From: Candidatus Nanohaloarchaea archaeon
Lineage (GTDB): Archaea > Nanohalarchaeota > Nanosalinia > Nanosalinales > Nanosalinaceae
Length of the DNA stretch: 64,000 nucleotides
NCBI GenBank assembly: GCA_014297435.1
Contig: JACOQA010000004.1
Coordinates: forward strand, 1 to 64,000
Reading direction: 5' to 3'
Positions 8,003-16,141 of the stretch are shown here, piece by piece. How positions within the stretch are numbered: position 1 is the stretch's first letter; each line of letters starts with the position of its first letter. A model generated the notes under the pieces. The model was not told the origin of the DNA and did no database searches. It saw only the letters and a program-made list of their open reading frames with translations. A program made the translations under genes and the position numbers.

Positions 8003-8233
8003 ATGAATCGAAAACATGTGGAGAGATTTCTGGAGTTTGTGGTTATCGGTGTTATTTTTGGAACTGCGGAAGATCTTCTTGCTGTAACACTGGCGAGCGA
8101 CGCAAAAATCAACTTAGAGGTTATAGGTATTGTGCTTGCCGTCTCGATACCTTTCGCAGCGTTCTCAGAGCTGTGGGTTGACAGGGAAGAGTTCGCTTTC
8201 TACGTCTGGCTTAGAGAAAAAAGTATTCTCTAG
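8003..8233 (+). CDS. two-helix small membrane protein
   Basis: The 76-residue product has two hydrophobic segments (about 9-31 and 39-60) and a charged C-terminus (DREEFAFYVWLREKSIL). It resembles short membrane proteins of unknown function in halophilic archaea. It follows the wHTH gene by 33 bp in the same direction, so both may be one transcript. Its stop codon overlaps the stop of the convergent stalk-protein gene by 4 bp. Confidence 0.65.
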   Translation: MNRKHVERFLEFVVIGVIFGTAEDLLAVTLASDAKINLEVIGIVLAVSIPFAAFSELWVDREEFAFYVWLREKSIL

Positions 8234-9150
8234 TTCGGACCGGATGGACGGTCAGGACGTTCTGGCCTTTCAATCCCCTCACTTTCCTCCCCACTGCTTT
8301 CGCTCTCCTGTGTTTCACGTTGCTCATTCTCTGTTTCCCCTTCGGATACGTCGGCATCTTCCGAACTAGAGTCTTCGTTTTCCAGGTCTTCAGGGCTCCC
8401 ATTCTCTTCTACAGTGGTTCCATAAGGCGTACCCGAATCAGAGTTGTTTGAGGAACTATTTCCGGTTGTTTCCGGCGGAGTTTCTTCTGACTGGTTTGTT
8501 GTACTGTTTTGAGGCGGGTTTTCAGAAGTGGTTGTCGAGTTTTCAGTCCTGTTCCGGTTTTCAGGCTCTTGTCCTGTTTCTGAGCTGTCAGTTTGATTGT
8601 TAGTTGAGTTAGCCGAGTTGTTCCTTGAAGTGTTTCGGTCTTCCTCCTGATCTGACGTGTTTTCTGGTTCCGTGTTATTTCTCTCTTCAGTTTGTGTTTC
8701 TGTGTCTTGTTCTGTGTCTTGTTCGTTTTCAGACTCCGTTGATTCATTTGTCTCGTCTGAACTGTTCGAGGTCTGGTAGTTTCCGCGAGGTGGCGCAGGA
8801 CTGTAGAAACCGGGATAAGTCGGTTCTGTAGCTCTGTCTTCAGGAACCGGCTCACTATACTCCTGGCGGTCTTCGGACGTGTTAGGACTATAAACATCAG
8901 GCGAGCTTCCAACATTTCTCTCCCTCGGATATTCGGGTTCAGTCGTGAAGTTCTGTGGTTGGTAGGTTTCAGACTCTATATCTGTTGAGGGTTCCGGTTG
9001 TTGTTCCGTCTCTGTCGAGACTTCTTCCTCTATGAAAGGGTTTGAGTCGGCTCCTGAGGCATTACCCATTATCCCTATTAGAAATATTATGCTAAGTCCA
9101 AGCTGGATGAGTTCTTTCGACTCCGGAACATCTATATTTTGAGTATCCAT
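8230..9150 (-). CDS. Ser/Thr/Glu/Asn-rich sequon-dense extracellular stalk protein
   Basis: The 306-residue product has one hydrophobic segment near the N-terminus (LIQLGLSIIFLIGIMGNASG, about 16-35). The rest is low complexity: Pro/Thr/Glu then Asn/Ser/Thr/Glu/Gln repeats without a folded domain. It is packed with N-x-S/T sequons (NSS, NNT, NTS, NRT, NGS and others, more than fifteen), so heavy N-glycosylation outside the cell is likely. Topology is a signal anchor with the chain outside. It may be a glycosylated spacer or stalk; this role is inference from composition. Confidence 0.65.
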   Translation of the reverse strand: MDTQNIDVPESKELIQLGLSIIFLIGIMGNASGADSNPFIEEEVSTETEQQPEPSTDIESETYQPQNFTTEPEYPRERNVGSSPDVYSPNTSEDRQEYSEPVPEDRATEPTYPGFYSPAPPRGNYQTSNSSDETNESTESENEQDTEQDTETQTEERNNTEPENTSDQEEDRNTSRNNSANSTNNQTDSSETGQEPENRNRTENSTTTSENPPQNSTTNQSEETPPETTGNSSSNNSDSGTPYGTTVEENGSPEDLENEDSSSEDADVSEGETENEQRETQESESSGEESEGIERPERPDRPSGPN

Positions 9151-9240
9151 ACTCGGAGGTTTCTGCTTCAGGCAACTTCAACATTATTCCGATCTATATC
9201 CACGGTTAAGGTAGAAAATAAAGGTTAAATGATTGCGGTG

Positions 9241-9375
9241 TTATGCCGATACCGATGTCTCGGATATACAGCTGTGGTGGCAGTATCCATCAGATGACTC
9301 GATAAAGGTCTCGTCAGAAAATACTCTATCACCGCAGATCACGCAGAAACCCAGTTTTTTGCGTAGTTGTTCCAT
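9241..9375 (-). CDS. 44-residue zinc-finger microprotein
   Basis: A short reading frame begins at ATG 9373-9375 and ends at TAA 9241-9243. It encodes a Cys/His cluster: CVIC at residues 11-14 and YCHHSC at residues 31-36, a C-x2-C...C-x2-H/C treble-clef or LIM-like pattern. A strong Shine-Dalgarno (GGGGGGAG) lies 5-7 nt before the ATG, and a TATA-like ATTTAAAC lies at 9400-9408. In a cysteine-poor proteome the paired cysteines argue for a real zinc protein. Function is unknown; nucleic acid or protein binding is possible. Confidence 0.65.
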   Translation of the reverse strand: MEQLRKKLGFCVICGDRVFSDETFIESSDGYCHHSCISETSVSA

Positions 9376-9547
9376 GTTTTTCTCCCCCCTTGTCTGGAGT
9401 TTAAATTTGTAGATCAAGCCTTAAAAATCTTTCGAGACAATTTGAAGCGATCTCCTGCTTCCTCAAACCGACTTGAGCAAAAACGAGTTCGGAAAGACTC
9501 CTAAAACACTGAGAAAGCGGTTTATTCACAGGTGGTAACATTGTTGT

Positions 9548-9955
9548 CTAGAACTTCCTTACCTGATACAACTCAAGAGAACCGTCCTCCGAAACACTAG
9601 AATTATCGCTGTAACGGAAATACAACATGTAACCATCAGAATCTAATCCTAGAAGCTCAACCTTCGTATGTTCCTCACCGTCTCTAACCAAGCCATTCAG
9701 CCTCTTATCAAAGGAACCGTCTCTGTTCACATCGATATACATACCTGCCTTATCAGAACTCTCATACATCAGGTTGATCGAGCGGTTATCGAAAGAGGCG
9801 GTCGCAACTTGGGTCGAAGAGTTAACCCTGACATCCAGCAACTTCGAATAACGCTGCTCCACAGGTTCAGACTGGAAAGACTGCCCTATCAAAGCACCTG
9901 CCCCCGTCGCTAAAACAAAAATACTTGCCAACAAGACCAGATCTCTATACTCCAT
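9548..9955 (-). CDS. membrane-anchored extracytoplasmic protein with an EF-hand-like calcium loop
   Basis: The 135-residue product has an N-terminal hydrophobic segment (about 5-25), then a soluble domain with three N-glycosylation sequons. The loop DVNRDGSFDKRL near residue 75 has the D-x-N-x-D-G-x-x-D pattern of dockerin or EF-hand calcium sites. It probably lies outside the membrane. No known family was recognised. The upstream 170 bp to the zinc-finger gene hold no further gene. Confidence 0.6.
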   Translation of the reverse strand: MEYRDLVLLASIFVLATGAGALIGQSFQSEPVEQRYSKLLDVRVNSSTQVATASFDNRSINLMYESSDKAGMYIDVNRDGSFDKRLNGLVRDGEEHTKVELLGLDSDGYMLYFRYSDNSSVSEDGSLELYQVRKF

Positions 9956-10036
9956 AGTTAATCATTCTTTCTCTAACGCTTTAATTTGTCCCCGCTCTTC
10001 TACAAACTATTAAGATTTCAATCAAAGGAGTAGTGT

Positions 10037-10708
10037 ATGACTACCAGTGAAACCATGCCACTGGAAGATTGCTCTAATATGGTCAAGGAGTTTGTAGATA
10101 GATATATGGTCGAGGGACTGGAACCTATTCCCAGAGATGACTTGAATGAAGGAGACCTGATAGTTCTGCACTCTCCATATCATGATGAGGCAGGATGCAA
10201 CAACTCCGCCTTCGAATTTGGTTTCTACAACCCACACCATCCGGATGAAGAAGCAGATAATGCCGATATCGGACTTGAAGGATCTTTCTATGCATTAGGC
10301 CGATTCAACCTATGGAATATTAACTCCCCAACCCCTGAATTAGATCTCGTCGGATACTACAGCGAAATAAACATCAACCAAAGTGCTGACGATGAGCTAG
10401 CGGATTTACCTCAAACACCTGAATCAACCGAGGTTCCTTTCCCCAACAAACAGGAACTGAAAGATGAAGAAGTTTCAGAAAACGCAACACAAAGCATCAC
10501 AGAACCCCTAGGAATTCAAACAAATCATAAGTGGCGAACTGAGCTCTACACAAGCAAATCACTTGATCACAGATTGGAGCTTGTTGACCGAGGATGGGAA
10601 TCAGACTATCTAACCCGGCTTGAGGACGAGGACAGAGAATATTTCAGAACAGTTTTAGAATCCTTAATAGCGAGGACAGAAGTACCAATCTATGTTGAGC
10701 ACATATAG
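10037..10708 (+). CDS. conserved-looking hypothetical protein
   Basis: This is a 223-residue acidic soluble protein without signal or membrane segments. An N-terminal part (about 1-115) has mixed alpha/beta character, with DLIVLHSPYHDEAG and ALGRFNLWNI. A disordered acidic linker (about 118-150) leads to a C-terminal helical part with Trp residues. A Shine-Dalgarno (GGAG) is placed 6 nt before the ATG. Family not recognised. Confidence 0.6.
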   Translation: MTTSETMPLEDCSNMVKEFVDRYMVEGLEPIPRDDLNEGDLIVLHSPYHDEAGCNNSAFEFGFYNPHHPDEEADNADIGLEGSFYALGRFNLWNINSPTPELDLVGYYSEININQSADDELADLPQTPESTEVPFPNKQELKDEEVSENATQSITEPLGIQTNHKWRTELYTSKSLDHRLELVDRGWESDYLTRLEDEDREYFRTVLESLIARTEVPIYVEHI

Positions 10709-10755
10709 AGAAGTTCAGAACTCGTTATGCAAATCTATGAGAGAGACAAAGTTTT

Positions 10756-10864
10756 TGCGGCGTCGGGGATTTGAACCCCGGTTACGACCACTCTGCCCTT
10801 CAGAGAGCGTCTGGCTCTCGTTCTGGATGGCAAGGTCGTGTCTTAGCCACTGGACCAACGCCGC
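10756..10864 (-). tRNA. tRNA-Gly(GCC) with a 37-nt canonical intron
   Basis: On the minus strand, acceptor GCGGCGT (10864-10858) pairs with ACGCCGC (10763-10757), with A73 at 10756. The D stem is GTCC/AGAC-type, the anticodon stem is CGACC/GGTCG, and the T arm is CGGGG-TTCAAAT-CCCCG. The anticodon GCC is at 10831-10829. The loop is interrupted after position 37 by an intron at 10827-10791. A canonical bulge-helix-bulge forms: bulge CA|T, central helix TTGC/GCAG, bulge AG|T, and an intron hairpin closed by CC/GG and GAGAG/CTCTC. The splicing endonuclease should remove it to leave a 7-nt loop. Confidence 0.93.
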
Positions 10865-10908
10865 CTTTCAGTTAGACTCGAGGGGTTTACAGTTAAAAAC
10901 CATCCGGT

Positions 10909-11484
10909 CTATTCACTGAACCGACCTAGGAACTGAAGTAATGCGCCTACTGTGCGGTCCTCCTGAACCTCACCATTAAGGCACATTTCCTTTACTTCAT
11001 CAAAGCTGTACCAGTCGGCTTCTATACTTTCCCCCAACTCTGTATCTTGCTTAACTTTTTCGAAGTCCTCAACTATGAAGTAGTACAGATTCCATTCAAC
11101 TGTGGCTCCGGAATGGTTTTTCTTGAACAATTTAACCTCACTAGGTTTTATACCTGCTTCTTCGACAGCTTCGGTCTTCGCTGCTTCTCGAGCTTTGGGA
11201 ACAATTTTCTTCCCTTTTTCGAGGAAACTGTTGTAGTTTTCTAGCGAATCAAACACTTTGCCACCCGGCAACCTTATATCTCGACAGCCTATTTCATGCC
11301 GGTATTCATCAGTCAAAAGCATTCTTTCATTTTCAACTATGATCAGCCTGGTGCCTGGCGCTCTCCTCGCTATTTCAAACGTAGTTCTATTTTCTCCTAT
11401 CTTCATCGGCTGTCTGATGATTTCAACTATATCTCCTTGAGCAAAGATTTCCTCATCGCCATCAGGCTGCGGTATTTTGGACAT
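10909..11484 (-). CDS. Nudix hydrolase, ADP-ribose pyrophosphatase-like
   Basis: This 191-residue protein has a beta-rich N-terminal part followed by a Nudix core: RLPGGKVFD, an insert of about 18 residues, then AKTEAVEEAGIKP. The acidic catalytic glutamates (EAVEE) are kept, but the usual Arg before them is Thr and the box is split by the insert. Related enzymes hydrolyse nucleoside diphosphate derivatives such as ADP-ribose. The C-terminus has the usual WYSFDEVKEM helix. Substrate cannot be told. It is convergent with the tRNA-Gly gene. Confidence 0.75.
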   Translation of the reverse strand: MSKIPQPDGDEEIFAQGDIVEIIRQPMKIGENRTTFEIARRAPGTRLIIVENERMLLTDEYRHEIGCRDIRLPGGKVFDSLENYNSFLEKGKKIVPKAREAAKTEAVEEAGIKPSEVKLFKKNHSGATVEWNLYYFIVEDFEKVKQDTELGESIEADWYSFDEVKEMCLNGEVQEDRTVGALLQFLGRFSE

Positions 11485-11581
11485 ACTAACCGCTTATTAA
11501 CAGCAGATTAATATTAGTTGAACCTGGAAACCCTCGGGTAAGCCGCAAAGTTAAGAGTATTCCGTGATTGACTACAACTAT

Positions 11582-12505
11582 ATGACTGAGGACGTGAGGG
11601 ACTTGATTATCGTGGGAGGGGCTGTCGCAGCCCAGACATCTGCAATCTACGCTGCTAGAAGCGGAATGGATGTACTTGTTATTGCGGACGAGTACGGAGG
11701 ACAGATAAACAATACTGACGTCGTAGAAAACTACACCGGGTTCAAACATATTTCAGGACCTGAACTTGCGGAAAACTACCTAGAACACATGAGAGACTAC
11801 GATGTTGAGGAAGAAAAAGGCGAGAAAATCGTCGACATAAGAAAGAATAATGAGATATTCGAAGTTGAGAACGAGTCAGGTGACGTATTCGAATCCTACT
11901 CTGTTATTATTGCAACGGGCGGTCACAGAAGAAAGCTTGATGTTCCAGGCGAGGAAGAGTTTGAGAACAAAGGTGTAGGCTACTGCGCTGTCTGCGATGG
12001 ACCGCTTTACCAAGGCGAGACTGTTGCTGTTATAGGAGGAGGGTATGCCGGTACAGAAGCCGCAGTCTACCTTTCAGATATTGCCGAAAAAGTTTACGTT
12101 CTTTCACGTTCAGGAGTACTGAAAGGTGAGGAGATAACCAGAGAGAAAGTTAAGGAAGCCGAGAACGTTGAAGTACTTGAAGAAGCTCTTACCCAAGAGT
12201 TTTACGGCAATAATCTGCTTGAAGGATTGAAGTACGAGGATGAAAACGGCGAACTACAAGAACTAGAGGTTACAGGCGCATTTGTTGAAATCGGAACAGT
12301 TCCGAACTCAGATATAACCGATCTAGTTGAAACGAATGAAGGAGGTTACATCAAGGTTGACAGAGAAATGCAGACCGGTACTGAAGGCTTGTTTGCTGCT
12401 GGCGATGTAGCTGACTGGGGTGCCCAACAGCTGATAGTATCAGGCGGAATGGCGTGCCAAGCAGCATTAAACGCTTCCGATTATGTGAAGGAGAGGAAGT
12501 CTTAG
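11582..12505 (+). CDS. trxB: thioredoxin reductase (FAD/NAD(P)-dependent)
   Basis: The product is about 307 residues from the chosen ATG 11582 (a GTG at 11564 is in frame but adds only MIDYNY). An FAD-binding motif lies at the N-terminus (IIVGGAVAAQTSAIYAAR; the GxGxxG is unusual, reading GGAVAA). The redox-active CAVCDG is near residue 140, followed by the NAD(P) Rossmann VAVIGGGYAGTEAAV. The C-terminal FAD motif is TEGLFAAGDVADW. Length is normal for low-molecular-weight thioredoxin reductases. It reduces thioredoxin-type proteins with NAD(P)H or a related donor. No thioredoxin gene is visible nearby. Confidence 0.88.
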   Translation: MTEDVRDLIIVGGAVAAQTSAIYAARSGMDVLVIADEYGGQINNTDVVENYTGFKHISGPELAENYLEHMRDYDVEEEKGEKIVDIRKNNEIFEVENESGDVFESYSVIIATGGHRRKLDVPGEEEFENKGVGYCAVCDGPLYQGETVAVIGGGYAGTEAAVYLSDIAEKVYVLSRSGVLKGEEITREKVKEAENVEVLEEALTQEFYGNNLLEGLKYEDENGELQELEVTGAFVEIGTVPNSDITDLVETNEGGYIKVDREMQTGTEGLFAAGDVADWGAQQLIVSGGMACQAALNASDYVKERKS

Positions 12506-12532
12506 AGAGCTATTGACTGCTAACCTAAAATG

Positions 12533-12961
12533 CTATGAAAGTATCTCTTTCATCAGATCGACATCCTCAATTTCGGCTTTAGCTATAAGCGAACATCTGC
12601 TTGAACCTGAATCGATCAAGGGATAGGAATCTTCCTCTAATCTTGAGGTTTCAACGTCAAGAGGTGAGGGATCGACAACTTCCTCGTAGAAGGACTTAAT
12701 AAGGATTTCTTCTTCGCCGTTCCTGCTGAAAACCGATATAGTATATTCTTGAGTATGGTAGTTTCTTCTTGAGTCTGAAAGCGCGAAAAGAACGTCCTCC
12801 ATAAACTCTTCTGGTTCGAACTTTCCTTTTGCAGGTCTGCTGTATTTTTCCGGGTCTACCTTCCAATTAACCTTCTCTTCCATATATTCCTGAAGATCCA
12901 TAACCTCAACTATCCCCGTTTTTCTAAACATGGAAGTGGATGTGTAATCCTCTGTACTCAT
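12533..12961 (-). CDS. hypothetical acidic protein
   Basis: A 142-residue soluble acidic protein without recognisable motifs. It has a predicted alpha/beta middle (YTISVFSRNGEEEILIKSF) and a helical N-terminus. It starts 5 bp after the stop of the 205-residue hypothetical gene upstream (12967-13584), so the two form a two-gene unit. No family recognised. Confidence 0.55.
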   Translation of the reverse strand: MSTEDYTSTSMFRKTGIVEVMDLQEYMEEKVNWKVDPEKYSRPAKGKFEPEEFMEDVLFALSDSRRNYHTQEYTISVFSRNGEEEILIKSFYEEVVDPSPLDVETSRLEEDSYPLIDSGSSRCSLIAKAEIEDVDLMKEILS

Positions 12962-12966
12962 AGTTC

Positions 12967-13584
12967 TTACCTCATCTCTCCAACATCAATAACATGTTCT
13001 GGTGCATACGCAAACATACTGTTCTTTTCCACTACAACACCGTCGTAACTTGCACCATATCTGCCGAGTATATCTGCTACAACCTCAAAGTTGTCTTCAT
13101 CTAAGCTTGCATGATCTGTTCGAAGCGTGCCATCATATGATATCGTGAACCATGGATTTGGCTCACCTATCTGAAAAGTATAGCCTATGTCGACATCTTC
13201 TGCTGCCTGTTGGGGGAAGTTACCTGATCCGTACACGGTAGCTCCTGCATGAAGAACTCCCATCTCATTATCAAGCTCTTCATATATCTGGAGAAATTTG
13301 TCGACCGGAAAGTCGATCGAAGTATCCATCCGAGTGTTGAAGCTTTGGTAGTTCGCTCCTTTTTTGGCGTGGAGGAACATGCCGATCTGATTAAGCCTCT
13401 GAAGTCGTTCAAGCCGTTTTTCAAATGGGTCGTTCTCTATATCTGCCATTTGTTCCTGTGGCACCTTGACTTCGATACAGGGCATAGATTCCCTCAGTTT
13501 CATATCCTCTTCCTCCATCCTATCCTTCAATATGCTGTAGGCAGAGGTTAGAGAATCTTCATCTTCAAATTCCAGTATAGACAT
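12967..13584 (-). CDS. hypothetical acidic protein, first gene of a two-gene unit
   Basis: A 205-residue soluble protein. The N-terminal half is helical and charged (ENDPFEKRLERLQRLNQIG); the C-terminal half is beta-rich (VDIGYTFQIGEPNPWFTISY) and ends with a short beta hairpin region. No signal peptide, cysteine pair or catalytic motif was recognised. The next gene follows 5 bp later in the same direction. Confidence 0.55.
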   Translation of the reverse strand: MSILEFEDEDSLTSAYSILKDRMEEEDMKLRESMPCIEVKVPQEQMADIENDPFEKRLERLQRLNQIGMFLHAKKGANYQSFNTRMDTSIDFPVDKFLQIYEELDNEMGVLHAGATVYGSGNFPQQAAEDVDIGYTFQIGEPNPWFTISYDGTLRTDHASLDEDNFEVVADILGRYGASYDGVVVEKNSMFAYAPEHVIDVGEMR

Positions 13585-13625
13585 TCTTTCTCTTTGGAAA
13601 GTATGAGAATCAAATTTTATACCTG

Positions 13626-13907
13626 TTAAATTAATTCCTCTTTCTCCAACTTATCCTTCACTTCCTCAAAAATCAGTTCATGACCTCTATTTCCCGGATT
13701 TTTTCTATCCATAACTTTTTCCCTCCATTCTTCTCTATCTAGATCCCTGCTTGTGTCGCCTAAGTGAGAAAGATTGTAAACCTGACGGTTTTCGCTGTTT
13801 TCCAGTGGTTAACGGCGTAGATCTTCTGCGAGGCGATCTGCCTGACCTCCTTTAGGATTCCAGAAACCTGATGTGATACTGGCGCCGAAGACAAGAACAC
13901 GAGTCAT
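13626..13907 (-). pseudogene. SGNH/GDSL hydrolase remnant with in-frame stop and internal deletion
   Basis: The frame starts at ATG 13905-13907 and gives MTRVLVFGASITSGFWNPKG, which is block I of SGNH hydrolases (normally GDSI; here GAS). After LRR the frame meets TAA (13811-13809), then continues open: NRQVYNLSHLGDTSRDLDRE, then KNPGNRGHELIFEEV, which matches the block V pattern around the catalytic His (HPNxxGHxxI). Stop is TAA 13628-13626. Only 92 codons remain of a family usually near 200, so the middle (blocks II-III) is gone. The broken reading frame, the lost block-I Asp and the deletion make this a decayed acylhydrolase gene. Confidence 0.75.
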
Positions 13908-13945
13908 AAACGCAACTTTACTAATTAGACTAATTAAATTCGATG

Positions 13946-14356
13946 TTATTCGAAGACAGGTTCAAGGACTTCTAGAACGGTTAGATAAGGGTTTTCTGAT
14001 GGGTCCTCGCTTTTTATATGTACCTCTCTGCAGCCATCATAGACAACGATTGCATCCTCATCGGTTTCTACTGTTTCTTCAAACTTATCAATTCTTTTTT
14101 CCAGATATTTAGCCAATACTCCCGACCAGGTTATATCATCTTCAAGTTCGATCCCTGTATCCATTAATGCCCTGGCTTCATACCATTGATCTATTCTTTC
14201 TTGGTCTCCAGAGATCATTTTGCTGGCTACAACGGCTTCGGTTATATCTTCCGGATAGCTTCTGAAGCTCTGTCTTAGAGCTCTACAAGTATCTCTGTAG
14301 AGGCTTTCGTTCCAGTCCTCTCTAGAGGTGTTCTTCAGTTCGGCAATAACATCCAT
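13946..14356 (-). CDS. hypothetical acidic helical protein
   Basis: A 136-residue, mostly helical soluble protein (MDVIAELKNTSREDWNESLY at the start). It has an acidic C-terminal part containing DAIVVYDGCREVHIKSEDPS. A TATA-like stretch (CATTATAAG on the minus strand) lies about 20 bp upstream of the ATG. The decayed SGNH gene follows downstream in the same direction. No family recognised. Confidence 0.55.
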   Translation of the reverse strand: MDVIAELKNTSREDWNESLYRDTCRALRQSFRSYPEDITEAVVASKMISGDQERIDQWYEARALMDTGIELEDDITWSGVLAKYLEKRIDKFEETVETDEDAIVVYDGCREVHIKSEDPSENPYLTVLEVLEPVFE

Positions 14357-14429
14357 TATTTACTACCTTATAATGAAACAGTTATATTGTTTCTGATTGT
14401 TTAAAGACTTCTTCACCTGATAATAAGTT

Positions 14430-14666
14430 ATGGAAGAGACAAAGATGGCGAAGTGCGTTTTCTGCGGTGAGAATGCCACAAAGAAGAACAAGAAGGGACA
14501 GCCAGTCTGTAAAGAACACAGGAAGAAAGAGCCCAGAGATGTTGCATGTCCTGAATGTGGCATGCCTATGAAGATTAAAGAAGGTCGTTACGGTTTCTTC
14601 TGGGGCTGTGAAGGGTACCCTCAATGCGACAAAACGTTCCAGGTAGAAGACTTAATAGAGGACTAA
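14430..14666 (+). CDS. two-zinc-finger protein with a topoisomerase-type C4 finger
   Basis: The 78-residue product has a first Cys/His finger, CVFCGENA...CKEH (about 9-30), and a second, CPECGMPMKIKEGRYGFFWG followed by CEGYPQC. The second matches the C4 zinc-ribbon repeat found at the C-terminus of type IA topoisomerases (CPxCG...F.GCsxYPxC). Stand-alone copies are thought to bind single-stranded or damaged DNA. The 3' end overlaps the convergent next gene by 4 bp. Confidence 0.75.
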   Translation: MEETKMAKCVFCGENATKKNKKGQPVCKEHRKKEPRDVACPECGMPMKIKEGRYGFFWGCEGYPQCDKTFQVEDLIED

Positions 14667-15109
14667 CGCCTTTTATCTAATTCTGCGGGTTCTTCAATCT
14701 GCAGCCATTCTTCGGAGTTATCCTGATTGTATATCATAAAATTGCCGGCGGCGACCATTTCCCTGACCTTCCCATCTGCACTCCCTTTCTGTCCAACGTA
14801 GTCCCACTCCTGACCTGGTTCTTCAACACCTGAATCTTCTAGGAGTCCGTCGTCGTTTGCTGCTAGTTTGTATGCGGCCTCCTCTAGACCTGATTTTGTA
14901 GGTTCAAAGTTGTAGCACTCCATCCGCGAAGCGTTGAAGAGGAAAGGTCCTTCAGCCGTCTCGAAAATACTTAGATACTGGTCTTCTAGAGAAGAAAGAA
15001 CTGTTTCGCTGTAGTCTACTCCTATTTCCTCGGCGTATGTTCGAGGTTTAATCTGCTCATTATTAGCGATTTGGTCTAGTTCGACTCTCCAGACCTCGTT
15101 CTCGTCCAT
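14663..15109 (-). CDS. hypothetical acidic protein
   Basis: A 148-residue soluble protein, very acidic and Trp-containing (MDENEVWRVELDQIANNEQI; later QEWDYVGQKG). No signal peptide or known motif. It may be an alpha/beta domain with a possible N-terminal helix-turn-helix (PRTYAEEIGVDYSETVLSSL), but this is weak. The region upstream to the tRNA gene is A/T-rich and holds its promoter. Confidence 0.5.
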   Translation of the reverse strand: MDENEVWRVELDQIANNEQIKPRTYAEEIGVDYSETVLSSLEDQYLSIFETAEGPFLFNASRMECYNFEPTKSGLEEAAYKLAANDDGLLEDSGVEEPGQEWDYVGQKGSADGKVREMVAAGNFMIYNQDNSEEWLQIEEPAELDKRR

Positions 15110-15215
15110 ACCGTATAAATGTTAAATCAACATTTAAAAATATTAGTTCTTGCCTGGTAACAACATTTCCTAAAGTTTGTTATTTGACTATTAATAAACA
15201 CCTTTAACCTGCAAA

Positions 15216-15289
15216 GGGTCTGTAGCTCAGCCGGACAGAGCACTCGGTTCCTAACCGAGCGGTCGAGGGTTCAAATCCCTCCAGGTCCG
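15216..15289 (+). tRNA. tRNA-Arg(CCT)
   Basis: Acceptor GGGTCTG pairs with CAGGTCC with discriminator G. The D stem is GCTC/GAGC, the anticodon stem is CTCGG/CCGAG with loop TTCCTAA (anticodon CCT), and the T arm is GAGGG-TTCAAAT-CCCTC. No intron is needed. An A/T-rich promoter with TATA-like TTAATAAAC lies about 30 bp upstream. Confidence 0.95.
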
Positions 15290-15296
15290 TAACACA

Positions 15297-16103
15297 CTAA
15301 TCCTCAAATATAGATCTCTCAAGATAGGAATCCAGAAACTCGTCCGGCCTATAAGCCTCCCATTCACCACTCATTTTTCTAGAAACAGAGCTTTTCGAAT
15401 TATCATAACTAACCTCTACACCAGAAAGATCAGATATTCTTTCGGCTATACTTCCTATAGAGCGATGGCTCTCATAAGCCTCAAGCCTTGACCCATTACC
15501 AACTTCTGTTATAGCACTTATGGCGTCCTCAATATGGATGAAAGGTCTCAGCTGGTTTCCATCGCCGTAGACCTCTAATCTTTCACCTTCTTTAGATCTC
15601 TCGGTAAAGCTATCTATAACCCCGCTTCCTGATCCATAGACGTTTCCAAGTCGGACAATCGAATGATTCTCGTATCCCTGTATAATTGATTCTCCTACGG
15701 CGTTAGCCCCCGGATAACTTAACCAATCTTTATCTTGATCAGGATTAACTTGGGCAGCAGAACCAGATGATACATAGACTATCCTAGGCGAACTATCAAT
15801 TTTTCTAGCTTCTTCCAGCAAGTTTTCAGTGCCTTCAACCTCAGGCCATTCCTCTCTCGGAGCTTCACCGTTATTCAGGGTAGCTAGATGATAAACTGTA
15901 TCGAACTCTTCAAGCCGGACAGGTAGATCCGAAGAAGTTATATCGCAGTGCAGGAGCTGGCTTTCAAAGAGTTCAGAGCCACTTGATCTTGATATGCCTA
16001 GCGAATTGTCCTCTAGACGAACAGAAAGTTCAGGTCCAAGATTGCCGGTAGCACCTAAAATTAGATTGGAAAACCTGCCCATCAAACTGTCGGTTCTATC
16101 CAA
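15297..16103 (-). CDS. extended SDR / NAD-dependent epimerase-dehydratase with lost catalytic Lys
   Basis: The 268-residue product has the extended short-chain dehydrogenase fold. The NAD motif is LILGATGNLGPEL. The Ser of the active site is in YVSSGSAAQ. The next block is SYPGANAVGESIIQGYE, where the usual YxxxK has Asn for Lys. RLGNVYGSGSG and YGDGNQLRPFIHIEDA match nucleotide-sugar epimerases and dehydratases. With the Lys missing, catalysis may be altered or lost; it could be a binding protein. Start could also be Met8 (MGRFSNLILG), which fits the usual short N-terminus. Substrate unknown. Confidence 0.75.
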   Translation of the reverse strand: MDRTDSLMGRFSNLILGATGNLGPELSVRLEDNSLGISRSSGSELFESQLLHCDITSSDLPVRLEEFDTVYHLATLNNGEAPREEWPEVEGTENLLEEARKIDSSPRIVYVSSGSAAQVNPDQDKDWLSYPGANAVGESIIQGYENHSIVRLGNVYGSGSGVIDSFTERSKEGERLEVYGDGNQLRPFIHIEDAISAITEVGNGSRLEAYESHRSIGSIAERISDLSGVEVSYDNSKSSVSRKMSGEWEAYRPDEFLDSYLERSIFED

Positions 16104-16141
16104 ACAATAAATATCTCAAACCAGAGTACTAATTATTATCT

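Noticed and set aside
4997-13907. Reassignment of TAA as a sense codon
   Set aside because: Two decayed genes have in-frame TAA, but many intact genes end in TAA and aRF1 keeps the NIKS motif, so simple nonsense mutation is enough.
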